Origin: Chaetoderma sp. LZ-2023a
Taxonomy: Eukaryota > Mollusca > Caudofoveata > Chaetodermatida > Chaetodermatidae
Assembly: GCA_034401795.1 (NCBI GenBank)
Contig: CM067370.1
Span: 108,089,387-108,153,386 of the forward strand
DNA: 64,000 nt
Reading direction: 5' to 3'
Part shown: positions 13,401-27,800 of the stretch, piece by piece
Layout: every line of letters starts with the position of its first letter
Position numbering within the stretch: position 1 is the first letter of the stretch
Made by a program: the position numbers and the translations under genes
The notes under the pieces: model-generated
What the model saw: the letters and a program-made list of their open reading frames with translations, nothing else
Database searches by the model: none
Told to the model about the DNA's origin: nothing

Positions 13401-15850
13401 TTAAGTATGTTGTAACGTTAGAGACATCAGTGTGATGTCGTGCAGGTGTGACGTAATGTAATTATGTCATAAGCATCTCCAAGGGGAGAGCGTGGTGACA
13501 GGTAGCTAATTATTGTATTTATTGTACTACTTTCAGGTAGAGATTGTCACCAATCAGCATGATTAATTCCAATTGGGTCCATGCTATGTAGCTGATGGAT
13601 CCATAATTTCTCGAATTCCTTATGTATAGACGATGCTTCCGGTGAATCAGGGTCGCGATGGCGCACTTCAATAATTCTGTAGTTGACTGAAGTGGTGTTG
13701 TGGTTTGGGAGATTAAAGTGAATGGCTACTGGTGTGTATTTTTTGTGCTTAATGTCCCTTAAATGTTCTTTAATACGTATTTGGAATTCTCGTTTAGTTT
13801 CACCAATGTATTGTTTGGAACATGTATTACAAGTGATTAAATATACAACATTTGTAGTGTTAGAAAATGTTTTTGTTTTGGTATGATAGTTAAGTCCTGT
13901 GTGTGAGCATTTGAATGTGCGTTCTTTGTCCATTTGTCGGCAGAATGCGCAGTTGTGTTTGTTGCATGGAATGACCGGGTTGGTGATGCTTCTGCCTTGA
14001 ATGCCAAAAGTTTTTGCATCCGTGAATTTGGCCATTATTAGCATATCTTTGAAGGAAGGGTTCCTTCTGTGACCAAACAGTGGCGGTTCCTGGAATGTTG
14101 CCCTACATTTAGGGCTGGTCTGTAGTTGGTCCCAGTGGTCATCCTACGCCACACTACAAATGTTGTATATTTAATCACGTGATGCTTAGGGATTACTACG
14201 CGGTACTGTTTTAATAGGATTTGTTTACTATGATTTGTCATTCAAGAAGCGTCATCGCAAAATGTCGTCGTTTGACAGTTTATCAGTCGGCAGCAAAGTA
14301 ACAATTGATGGCCATGGCTTTAATTTTCAATGACGAGTTAAAATACTATTCAACGGCTGACATCGCCAGACTTTGTGTTTGTCACTATATTTTGCTGCGC
14401 ATTTAGTATCTGTTATCAAGTAGTGGTGCATCACAGCGGTCGTATCGATTTCACGAAAATCAACAATGAGAAATCAGATAAAAGTCACATCACCAACTAT
14501 TGACAAATATTTCAAAATAACAGTTTATATGATAAATAAAATCTCAAACTCGGTCACTTTTCATATCACTATTATGAACCTCGTTGAAAATTATCAATTT
14601 TGCACTCGCTAAAGCTCATGCAAATTGATAATTTTTAACTCGGTCCATAATAGTGATATGAATAGTGACCTCGTTCCAGATTCTCTATATATGTTACACT
14701 CAAAATTACTCCAGTTATCAATTAAGCAGAATCCACATCAAGCTCATAAATTGTTACTTACAGCCTTTAATGATCAAGCGATCCAAACGCCTCTTTCGGT
14801 CTGGAGGAATGTCCATTTGCAGGCCAAGAGTACTTTTGAAATCTTACCACTGAAATGACTAGCTCTATAACCAAGCCAGTCATTCCAGGGAAATCTCTTT
14901 TTAAATACTCCTCTTTTGGCTTGCAAATGGACAGTCAATAAGCAGTATTTTGATTTTCTTGACCAAATTTAATCGCTAAAGGATTAAGTGCTATAGTAAT
15001 CAACAACTTTGTTAAATAATGGCTAGTAATGCCTAGCATGGCTAGTCGATAATCACTAGGCATAGAACATAGTGCTCACTAATGGGTCTTTACAGTTTAT
15101 CCAGCCATCATGACATCATAATCAACTACGTGATGTGTAGGACGACGTCATAATCAAATACAGAATGAATGACTCGATTTAGTCCATCTTAAACGCTTAA
15201 TAGTCTGACATGTACAAATTGTATGACTTTCCTCTTTAATAAACATGCTGTTGAATATTTTGAAACTAATTTGACGGGGCTCAGTGAGTTCAGGGATCGA
15301 TCGATTCCAACATGAGCATGGTGTGGGTGGAGCTTAGCTAGAGGCATAGCTAAAACAGTAAAGGTCCATTACTAAACAATGTCGCTCCCATGAACTCACC
15401 ATGGTATGAGGAGAGCATACAATTAATGTAAGCATTCCTTACAGATGATGTAGATGTCTTTAGCGTCATTGCTTTCTGCAGAAGAGAAAACATTCACATA
15501 ACAATCATGTGTATCAGTGAAGAACAGTGTAATAAGCTAAATGATAAAAATCACCAAAAGTCCACCATTCCCACAATACCAAACCTGTACACACCCACAA
15601 AGGTAGCCATTTTGGTTGGCTTATAGAATTTTATTTACCCGCTATACAAATAAACAAAATCTAGGCCCTTCTAAACCCATGACCAAACTGATCATAATGT
15701 TTCAACACTGGAAATTTGTGAAAATTGTCTTCTCTTAGGCTGCAAATGGACATTTCTCAAGACCACTGCAGAAGTGGTTTTAGGACGACTTGGCCATTAA
15801 AGTGTTAACAATTCAAAGATACTACTAAGACTATTTATTTTATACAAGTG

Positions 15851-15912
<62 letters not shown>

Positions 15913-18900
15913 TGAGATGCTTAAATGTACAACTACGATATCATAGTGTTTTCTGGAAATTATATCACTGCAATGACTGGCTCAGTAATCGACTAATGGA
16001 GTCAGTTATTACAGTGATATTTTTTGTAAATAGTTTTCTTTTGCCTTGCAAAAGCACAAATTTAAATTTTCTTGACTTTTCTAGCTGTTGCCCGCATAGT
16101 ACAATATACCAGTCTGGTAACATGCATAAACGGAACACGTATCTGACTGAACTAGGATATAGTGTCTGTTATATACCGTCATTTCTCGACTAAAGGCCAC
16201 CCTCGAATATAGGTCACAGGTCCAAATTTGACCAAAATTCGCCCAAAAAAATTGTATTCAAGCATAAGACGCTGTGAAATTTAGAAAAACGTACCTTTAA
16301 AAAACAAACAAGAGGCCCAAGGGGCCGTGTGTCGCTCACCTGGATAACTGCATTTTTGTCAAAATCGTTGGTGAGTGGTTTAGGAGTACTTTTAAATGAG
16401 TTTGTGGACATTTTTGCAAGTCCAATATTGCCGCCAAACACGCTACATTTTGATTGGTCCACTTCTGCCATGTTTCTGACGTAGCTCCTCCCCTTGAACA
16501 AACATTAATGGCACTCAGTGCCTAATCATATCTCCCAAATTTCGGCCCAATCCGCTCAGTGGTTCTGGTTGTTTTGGCAAAAAATAGGTTATCCAAGATG
16601 GCCGCCAAACCATTTGGCCAATCAAGTTCCCTTGAACAAACTTGGTGCAGTTCTTGCCCTAGATGATATTTCATGCATTTTGAATTGATCCCCCCCCCCC
16701 CCCCAAGCGCATTTGGAGATTTTTAGACATTTCTAACAATCGACCAAAATCCAAGATGGTCCGAGAATACATTTTAAATTTCCCATTGATTTAGTATGGG
16801 AGATTTTGGCAGGTAAATGATCCAAGATGGCCACTAAAACGTTTATCCAACAGTCTCAAAAATGGCAAATTTGAAATCACAATACGCAAAAAACTATACA
16901 AAACCAATTTCGGCCTCAAAATCAATCGAATAAAAAAATCCAATATGGCCACCAAACACGCTATATATTTATAGGCCCATAGCGGCCAGTTTTTTTTACG
17001 GATCAACTTCTCTTGAACAAACTTTAATGGCCCTTAGTCCCATATATCACAAATTTCTGCCTGATCGCTTCAGCGGTTTTGAGGAAGTTGTTTTTGCGAA
17101 AATGAGGTCATCCAAGGTGGCCGCTGAACCATTTGGTCAATCAAGTTCCCTTGAACAAATTTGGGTGAGCTCTTGCCCTAGTTCATATTACATGAGGTCT
17201 GAATTGATCCCTCAAATGATTATGGAGGATTTTTAGACATTTCTAAAAATTGGCCAAAATCCAAGATGGCTGCCAGCCAAATTGGCCGATCGGCTTCGTT
17301 TGATCAAAATTAAATCTCTATGCCCTAAGGATGCTTCCTGCCAAATATAATTCAAATCGACCCAGCAGTCCTCGAGAAGAGATTTTAAATTTCCCATTGT
17401 TTTAGTATGGGAGCTTTTGGCGCGAAAATGATACAAGATGGCCACCAAACCGTTTTTCCAAAAGTTTCAAAAATTGCAAATTTGAGATCAGAATACCCAA
17501 AAAACCTATATAAAACCAATTTCGGCCTCAAAATCCATCAAATAAGAAACTCCAATATGGCTACCAAACATGCTATATTTTGATTGGCCCACGGTGGCCA
17601 TGTTTTTTAATGGATCAACTTCTCTTGAACAAACTTTACTGACCCGTAGTCCTTAATAATATCTGCCAAATTTCGGCCTGATCCATTCAGCGGTTCTGGA
17701 CAAGTCATTTTCGCTAAAACTATGTCAACCAAGATGGCCACCGAACCATTTGACCAATTAAGTTCCCTTGAACAAACTTGGTTGAGCTCTTGCCCTAGAT
17801 CATATTTCATGAGGTTTCCTTCAATCCCTCAAGCGGTTTTGGAAATTTTTTAGACGTTTCTAAAAATCGGCCAAAATCCAAGATGGCCATCGGGCAAATT
17901 GGCCGATCGGCTTCATTTGAACAAACTTGGATCCATATGCCCTAAGGATGCTTCCTGTCAAATATAATTGCAAACGGCTCAGCGGTTCTAGAGAAATCGT
18001 TTAAAGGAAAAGTTCACAGATGGACAGACACACGACGGACGATCACCATGACATAAGCTCACATAGCCTTTCAGGCCAGGTGTGCTAATAATTGAAATCG
18101 GCCTAGTAGTTCCCGAGAAGACATTTTAAAATTTCCCATTGCTTTAGTATGGGAGTCTTTGGTGGGAAAATAACCCAAGATGGCCAGCAAACCATTTATC
18201 CGACAGTTTCGAAAATGGCAAATTTGAGCTCAGAATACCCAAAAACATATTTAAAACAGATTTTGGCCTCAAAATCCATCAAATAAAAAAATCCAATATG
18301 GCCGCCGAACATGCTATTTTGATTGGCCCATAGCGGCCATGTTTTTTAATGGATCAACTTCCCTTGAACAAACTTTAATGGCCCTTAGTCCCTAACCATA
18401 TCGCCCAAATTTTGGCCTGATCCCTCTAGCGGGTCTGGAGAATTTGTTTTCGGGAAAACTAGGTCATCCAAGACGGCCATTGAAATATTTGGTTAATCAA
18501 GTCCTCTTGAACAAACTTGCCTTACCTCTTTCACTAGATGATGTTTCATGAGTTTTGAATCGATTCCCCAAGTGGCTTCGGAGAAGATTTTTAAAGACGT
18601 TTCCTAAAATCAGCCAAAGTCCAAGGTGGCCACCAGCCAAATTCGCCGATCGGCTTAGTTTGAACAAACTTGGATCCATATGCCCTAAGGATGCTTCCCG
18701 CCAAATATAATTGAAATCGGCCCAGTGGTTCTTGAGAAGCAGTCGTTTACAGGAAAAGTTAATGGACGACGGACGGATGACGGATGGCATAAGCTCACTT
18801 GGCCTGAAAGGCCAGGTGAGCTAAAAATTTGGATAAAATGGATAAAAAATTACCATCACTCAGCACTATGTTTAATGCATGCCTCAAAAATATCATGGTG

Positions 18901-21746
18901 GAAGAGGACTTATTAAATAAGACTGCCTAAATCTCGCGTATCTTCAATAAAGATCATTTATTAGATCAAAATCAATCTAATTTTGACATAAAATTTCTCC
19001 TCGAAAATATAGAAATCATGTGACATTAGGAATGTGGTAAGATGGTCACCAGTTGTAATGCCGACCAACATCAAATGATCCAAAACGGAATCACGTACGA
19101 CAAAAATTGCTTAAAAGTCTGAGAATTAAACTGAGATGACCGCTTCTTATGTTGGTGAGCCGCTGGTTCTTGCGATTGGAGGCGCTGTGTGATCTTATGC
19201 ACTAACAGGAGTTGGTTATCTGGCGAGCCGCTGGCTCTTTTGCGATTGGAGGCGCTGTGTGATCTTATGCGCTAACGCAAGTTCGTTATCAAACGGGTAC
19301 GGGAACATTTAGTTCCTATCGCGCTACGATAAAATATAGCAATTTCCGAGTCTAGAATATTTATATCTGAGTACTCGCCCTAAATAAAAATCTTTTGTGA
19401 TTGGAGGCGAATCATGTGATATCTATCCTTTCTCGACTACATTTTATTTCATATTCTGGAAAAATTTTGATGTAATAAGTGATATTTATTACAGAATAAG
19501 CAATATTTAGGTGCCCCAATTTAATAATTTCACTTCCACATGATGTTTTAGGAGTCTACACTAAACATAGTCATCAGGCGGCGAGGACTTTCTAGCGCAA
19601 AATTCAGTTCAATTTCGGTTGTATACCTTTTAACCTTTTAAGAAAAATTTAGACCAAAAAATGTGCTCAAAGAATGTGCTCGATTATAATGCGCAAACCC
19701 CTTCCAAGAACATGTAATTTGACTGCGTCCTTTAGTCAAATTTTTACGCTAAGTCTTTTGTGCCTCACACAAGTACAGATAATCGCTGCCATAGTCTTGT
19801 GTCATTTGTTAGCATAAATCATTTAGTGGTAAAACATTAATCAAGAAAATAAAGAAATTTCTCATGGAGAATGCCCATACTAATGCAAATGTACATTGCT
19901 TAAGATTTACCACTGGAATGAGTGACTGGGTAATCGAGCCCAACATTACAGCGGTAAATTTTCTTTTCTTGGCCTGCAAATAGACGTATCTTAAGACCGC
20001 TACATGATACTTGATGATTATAGTGTTAAAGAACAATTATCCTATGGTGCCCACCCCTTTAAAGCCAGCTCTTTATGGACAGGTTTGATTATAAATGTTC
20101 AGATCAAAGCTAAACTCATACATTACCTTGAACCACTCTGTAAGCTTGTCTGGAACAGCTGTGGTGAATTTGTTACACCACAATGCCATCATCATCACAG
20201 CCTGCACAAGCGTGGTTTCTTGAACTGGTAGATTATAAGAAATTATAACAATACATGGATAAATGATAAATGATAAATATAAAATATGCAAACAACTGAA
20301 TATTATCTTTGTCTGCAAAATGAATAACTAACAATTATTCTGAGAACTTTCAAAGACAAGAGCTGATTAATGGACCTTTCCATTTTTAGCTATGCCTCGC
20401 CCATCTTTCTCGAAGCTCCACCCACACCTCGCTTGTGTTGGGATCGATCGATCTCTGAACTTCCTGACTATCAATTTCCAGAAAACTATATTTTGCATGC
20501 ATTCGTGTTATCTATGTGGATGTTAATTGAGATTAACAAGTGTTTGTGGTATTACGGTATATTAGCATTGACGTGGAATTGAACTCACAACTGGCGACAG
20601 CACCTAGTTGAGATAGAATCCCTAGTGGTCAAATCAAAAACAATTCTTGTAGCAAATTTCAATTGAATCCATGTTTTTTCAGAGTTATGATATGGAAACA
20701 AGGATTCTGAACTTTGTCAGTGAAAATAACTCTGGAACATATGGAGATTTAGCCGAAACGCAATCGCATATATATATGGACCAAACGTGACAGGAATTTA
20801 TGCTCCAAGAAGAAATTTGTATGGGAACCTCCTGTTCCTCGTTGAAGACTCCGTCGAATAAATTAAGTCGTCACACTGTTTAGTCAAAATGCTTGCAAAA
20901 TATTCAGCACATTCCTGATGTAGCATACTTCAACTCAGGATTCTATTGGTATTCAGGTCATAGGAACATTTACATGACAACAGAGGTAGTGCAATACTAT
21001 ATTATATTATTATTATTATATTTAAATTTTATTACCCATTTCAACTCTAAATTCTGTTCTTAAATTACCTAATTTGGTGGACGCTTTGAAAGTAAGTTGA
21101 AAGTAAATGGATTGGATGGCTGTTGCTGCCTAAAACACGCTTTGAAAGGAATTAGTTTGAAAACAACACAAATTAGTTTGAAAACAATATTTCTTCCATT
21201 GGAAATCTCCCATGTATCTGCTTTGCTATTGAAATGTTTAATCTGCTACATCCAACTATTAACTGAAATGGACTAGGCGTGTGCGACTATTGAATTGAGT
21301 GATCACGATTGATTATCTAACAGTAATAGTGATTACTCCGTTAATCAACCCCGAGTACAAATTATCCAGACATACATTTAAGAACAAAGGCATACCGATG
21401 ACGAAAGATGCAATGGTGTCTAGACATGTTCTTTTGCAGGTCACGAGAAAACAATTTTCGAAAATGTATCACTGGAATGCCTTGCTCAATTCTCCAACCA
21501 GTCATTCCAGTGATACATTTTCAAAACATCTTAACTTGGCCTCAAGATGGACATACATTCACTGAGCAAAATGTCAATTTTTTTAGTTATCATATTAAAG
21601 AGTAATTATAAGGTAGATTTGAACATTTACTCTGTAGAAATTATTCAGGATTATTTGATTCTTTAATTTTTAATCATATAAATTTACGATTATAACGAAT
21701 AATAGCACTTTTCAATGTTATCACATGATCGTGCAAGCCCAAGTAT

Positions 21747-21839
<93 letters not shown>

Positions 21840-24800
21840 GTTTTATAAACTACCCATAATGATAAAAATGTTCAGGATTATTTATTACATTATCCACTTA
21901 TCAGAATTATTATAAATGACAATATTGGTCATAAATACCTTCCTGTTGTAGAAGTGGTAGGAATTTCTCAACCACTGTATCACTGAGTGACTGGACAGAG
22001 GCAGTGCCATTGACAGAATTATTGCTTAAATTGCCCAAACTCTGGATAACACTGAGCTTCTGCTCGATAAGTGTCAGTTTTCCCTCTGAACCTAAAAAAA
22101 ACAAACATTGCATTTGCTAAACACATATGCATACTATATGCTCAACCTCCTTCCTGGCTTACTGTTGAATTGTACAATGGAATGATGTGTACAACCAATA
22201 ACACACACACACACACCATTATCAGGAAGCAAATATTAAAACCTATCCTACATACTCGACAACCAAATAGTCAAATTAGACAATGATAGAGATACAGAGC
22301 AGCGTAAGATATGGGACCCACTATGGAGTCAGAAGATGGGTTTTATAAGAGTTAAAGAACTCCATCTTCTAGCTCCAAAAGAAACACTATTTGGGTGTTG
22401 CTTTGTTCTCCATAAGTTGGACATTTAGGACAGATTTAATTGTACATTTAGAAATCTGGATGTGTGTCTAAAAGTAATAATTTTCACTCAATGCTATCAT
22501 TCTGAGAGTTACAATATAATCAAAAATTTTCATACACTTTCATACACCATATTTTCAATGATTACACAACACGTATACGATTCTATGAATAATTCCCGAT
22601 ACAAGCCTCTTATACACCAAATGTTACAGCCAGAGTCATGTGAGCTAAATGGACCTTTCTAGTTTTAGCTATGCCCCGCCCATCTCTATCTAAGCTCCAC
22701 CAACCCCACCACGCTCGTTGGGATCGATCTATTTCTGAACTCGCTGGCAATCAATTTCCAGAAAACTATGCAGGTAAGCTGTTGAATATTTTGAAACTAA
22801 TTCAACTGGGTGCTGTTGCTTATTAAAGCAGCAACAGCGTTGCACCCAGATTTTGAAAATATTCAACAGCATGCTTATTAAATAGCAGACATACAATTCG
22901 TACATGGCGGACTATTAAGCGTTAAAGACGGACTATTTGGAATCATTCATGACGTCGTCAGCCTACACGTCACGTAGTTGATTATGATGTCATATGATTG
23001 AGTAAGGAATGGATTCATGAATTGTTCTCAGGGTCTGATCAGCCATCACAGCGAGGTTTTACAAATCGGGGGTTTTATTTTCTGTAATGAAAGAGGGGAT
23101 TCATTTCTAGCTTTGCCAGACACATTTCGAGCTAAGCTCTGCCAACGTTTTAAGCGTGTTGGTTCGATTTATATACTTTGAATTGTCAGATTCCCATTTT
23201 CAATGTAACTACACAGACAGGTATGTTGTTGAATATTTTGAAACTGATTTGACTGGGAGATGTTGCTGCCATAGCGCCCAGTCATATAGTAAATCCATCA
23301 GACATACAATTCATACATATGACCGACTTTTGAATGTTCATGACAGAGCTAGATAGATTTTGCATTTTGATTGTGACGTCAAATACTTGAGTGCTAGATA
23401 GATTCATCAGTTGTATTCTGAGGATTAAGCATCCTTAAAGAAAAGTTCTCAGCAACTGATTATTGAATTCACCTTTCCAGAGTATCCACCCATCATATGA
23501 TGTCATAATCCACTACGTGAGGTGTCGAATGACATCCTAATGAATGACGTAGATAAGTACATTACAAACGCATAGTTGAAGACGGACTATGCGCTGTTGT
23601 ACGAATTGTATGTCTTTACTATTTAATAAATATTCTGTTGAATATTTTGAAACTAATTTGACTGGGCGCTGTTGCCATAGGCAGCAACAGCACCCAGTCA
23701 AATTAGTTACAAAATATTCAACAGCTTCCTGTATAGTTTTCAGGAAATTAATAGTTATGGCATTCGGGGATCGATCAATTCCAACACGGCGAAGTGTGGG
23801 TGGAGCTTAACTAGAGATGGGCGGGGCATAGCTAAAAATGGAAAGGTCCATTAGTCTAGGCATGTTTGATCAACAGGTCATAACGGACTCCAATAGACCT
23901 CATGAAGCATAAATCTGTCAATAGTCAGCATGACAATGTATTACCATGATTACAGATTTTACTACGGAAACAGTCTCAAGTGCTCCTAATGAGTGCTTTT
24001 TTCTTACCATTGAACAATGCAAACATCTGTGTGACTAGTGTCTCCACAGCTCCAGAGTCACTGCACTGACGAGCCAAATTTATAATGGCCCTCTGTCCTT
24101 CCTGCCTCATATTCTCATCCTTGGATACTAGGTGTACTGAATCAAGAATGACACTTATATACATAAATACATGGAATTACACAAAATAATCATAACCAAA
24201 AAAATACTGTTTTACACAGTCAAACCAAGATACCATTTGCTTTTTGGTGCTAAAAGTTTCTCTCTAGAAGTCAGATGACCAAGGATGGGCGAAATAACAC
24301 CTCACATTTCCATCTTCTCATTTAACCCTAAAATTTGCTGAAGAAATATTTCAATTACTTTCAGAAAATACCCATTTGCAGATCAAGAAGGCTATTTTTG
24401 ACAATTTTACCACTGGAATGACTGGCTCGGTAATCGAGCCAGTCATTCTCGTGGTAAATTTTCAAAAAAATGTCTTCTTTTAGTCTGCAAATCAACATTT
24501 TTCAAGAACACTGGAGCAGCCGTTTTTGGCCGGATTGAATGTTAAAGGGTTAAATAATAACAATCGCATGATTCCAAAATTCATTTTCTGTGCTAAATGA
24601 TCTAAAATTGAGTCAGTAGACTGCTTGCCCATAAAGTTAACACACTTAACATTTTTGTGCTAAAAACAGTTGACAATATTAACATTTTTGTGCTAAAAAC
24701 AGTTGACAATATTACCTCATTTTTTTAAAAAGTGCAATGTTCCTAAAAGCGGCAAAAAACTAATATATAATATCTTATGTTAAGTTTCAAAAACATAGGT

Positions 24801-27800
24801 CATTATTAAGTCATTGGCCCTACATTCTCTGCTTAGTACTAGTACGCATACATATGAACACAATTATTCAGCAAATAATAAAACCGATTACTTACTTCCG
24901 ATGAGTTTGCCGATATCCTTAACATACTGACTCATGTCCAATGTCAAGCCAGCAATCATCTCAGAGAAACCTGAAAAATTTACATCAAAAATGTATAGAT
25001 CCTTATACAAATAGAGGGATTCATTTCTAGCTACATGTAAGCTCCTCCAACTTCTTACTCGCGTTGGAATCCATTTGAAAAATCGAAACGTGAATTTTCT
25101 GAATCAAAATTTCAAGGTAACTAACTATACGCAGACCTATAAGCTGTTGAATATTTTGATACTAACTTGACTTGGAAGCTCCCAGTCAAATTACTTTTAG
25201 TAAATTTTCAAAAATAGTCTTCTCTTGGTCTGCAAATGGACATTTCTCGAGCGCTGAAGAAGCCATTTTTGGCTGATATGAGTGTTAAAGAATTAAATTT
25301 CATTTACAGCAAGACTTGCTCAAGAGATCCATTTAGACCAGTTGTCTTTAGAGGACAAAGGATTGTGGTCCGCTATGACAGGTGGTCAGTACATTGTGTA
25401 CATGTTGTAGATCACATGTATGATTGTGACAATGAAGTTATTTTCTATACAAGAGGCCCAAGGGCCTGTGACGCATACCTGGACCATTAACATTTGAACC
25501 ATTTGTATTTAAATAGACATGGATAATTTTCTGGAAAATCCAACATGGCCATCAAAAAAAATTGACCAATCCAGATTCTCATTTGACATTTTGAAGCCTA
25601 CCATCATAGAAGTGCTCGACCCACGTTTTGTTGAAATCAGACTATTAATCTTTAAATGGCTCCGGATAACTTTCAGAAAATCAGATGGCCACCAAAACAC
25701 TGACATATCAAAATTCGGAATAGCTTTTCTAGAGGGCAGAAAATCCAAGATGGCCACTCGAAAAATTGAACAATCAAAATTCTGTATACATGTTCTGAAT
25801 CCTACCACCATAGGTTCCTTCCACCCATGAAGTTAATGAGTAATGTTTTAAACAATTTCTTGCCAATTTTCGGAAAATTCAAGATGGCCACCCAAAAAAT
25901 TGTGCAATTAAAATTCTGTATACAAGTTCTGAAGCATCCTATTCTAGGGTCCTTCGCACTGGGTTTGACTGAAATCGGCCAAGCGGTTAATGAAGAGTAG
26001 GCTTTTAACTGATTTTCAGAAAATCCAAGATGGCCACCGGAAAAATTGACCAATCAAAATCCCGTATACAAGTTTTGAAACCTCCCACCCTAGTATCCTT
26101 CCAGTCAAATTGCCCATGAAGTTAATGAGGAGTCGCGTTTTAAACAATTTCCCGCCAATTTTCGGAAAATTCAAAATGGCCACCCAAAAAATTGTACAAT
26201 CAAAATTCTGAATCCATGTTCTGAAGCATACGACTCTAGGGTTCGTCCCACTGAGTTTTATTGAAATCGGCACCATGGTTAATGAACAGTAGGCTTTAAC
26301 TGATTTTCAGAAAATCCAAGATGGTCGCCGAAAATATTGACCAATCAAAATTCTGTATACAAGTTCTGAAACCTCCCAACCTAGTATTCTTCCATCCAAG
26401 TCTGGCTGAAATTGCCCAAGAAGTTAATGAGTAGTGTTTTAAACAATTTCCCGCCAATTTTCGGAAAATTCAAGATGGCTGCTGAAAAGATTGTCCAATC
26501 AAAATTCTGTATACAATTTCTGAAGCATACTAATCTAGGGTCCTTCCCCCACTGAGTTTGATTGAAATCGAGCCAGTGGTTAATGAGTAGGCTTTTAACT
26601 GATTTCCAGAAATTTTCAGAAAATCCAAGATGGCCACCAAAAAAATTGACTAATCAAAATTCTGTATACAAGTTCAGAAACCTATTAGCCTAGTATTCTT
26701 GACACCAAATCTGCTTTAAATTGCCAAAAGCAATTAATGAAAATTCAAGATGGCCGCCGAGAAAATTTATCAATTAAAATTTTGTATATAAGTTCTGAAT
26801 CATACCCGTCTAGGGTCCTTCCAGCCAAGTTTGCTTGAAATCGGCCTAGTAGTTAATGTGCAGTAGGCTTTTATCTTATTTTTCAAAATTTTCTGAAATC
26901 CAAGATGGCCACCGGAAAAATTGGCAATCAAAATTCTGTATACAAGTTCTGAAGCCTACCTCCTTAGGGTCCTTCCTGCCAAATTATACTGAAATCCGCT
27001 AAGTGGTTAATAAGGAGCAGTGTTTTAAAGCAAAAGTTGACGGACAGACGAACGATGGACAGATGGTCGCCATTCTGGCAAGATGAGCTAATAATCTAAG
27101 GCTACATATGACAGCGTATGCCTTTTAACCCTTTCACTAACAAATCCCTGAAAAAATATTCTCTTTACGATATTGAATATTTTGAAATTAATTCGACTGG
27201 AAGCCATTGCTGCCTTAGGCAGAACGGCTTCCAGTCAAATTAATTTCAAAATATTCAACAGTTACCATGTATGATTGTCTTGAAAATGAGATATGGGGAA
27301 TTCATCGGCGAAAGGGTTAAGTGACAACGATTTGGGTGGACACCTACAGTACACAACATAAATAAGTCAACATGTTTTCAAAAAATCCAGACACATTGTT
27401 AGTTAATACAATTCTGAACACGATGGAAGAAATCTTCTGTTGAATATTTTGAAAATAATTGTATTGGGAGACATTGCTGCCTTAGGCAGGCACCACCAAT
27501 ACATGTCTTCCAATCCAAACATCCTTAAAATATTTAACAGTACATTTTGTTTTGCAAACTTGGTACGTTATTTTTTAGCTGTACTGTAAAGTGGTTATTT
27601 TATAATGTACAAATGGGCATAGTCTAAATGTAGTTAGTACAATTTTGAACACGATGAAAGAAATCTTCTGTTGAATATTATGAAAATAATTGTATTGGGA
27701 GACATTGCTGCCCGAGGCAGGCAACACCAATGTCTTCCAATCCAAATATCTTTAAAATATTTAACAGTACGTTTTTTGTTTTGGAAACGTGTTAAGTTAA

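Noticed and set aside
21715-21915. Ile-Tyr repeat ORF
   Set aside because: Direct translation of an (AT)n microsatellite.
20369-23852. A single 3.5-kb family C element bounded by the two outward-matching termini
   Set aside because: GCN1 exon j (21939-22091) lies between the termini with intact splice sites, so they belong to separate insertions.
25236-25490. 84-codon ORF before family T copy 3
   Set aside because: It starts in an H2 arm and ends inside the T terminus, so it is a chance frame across two repeats.
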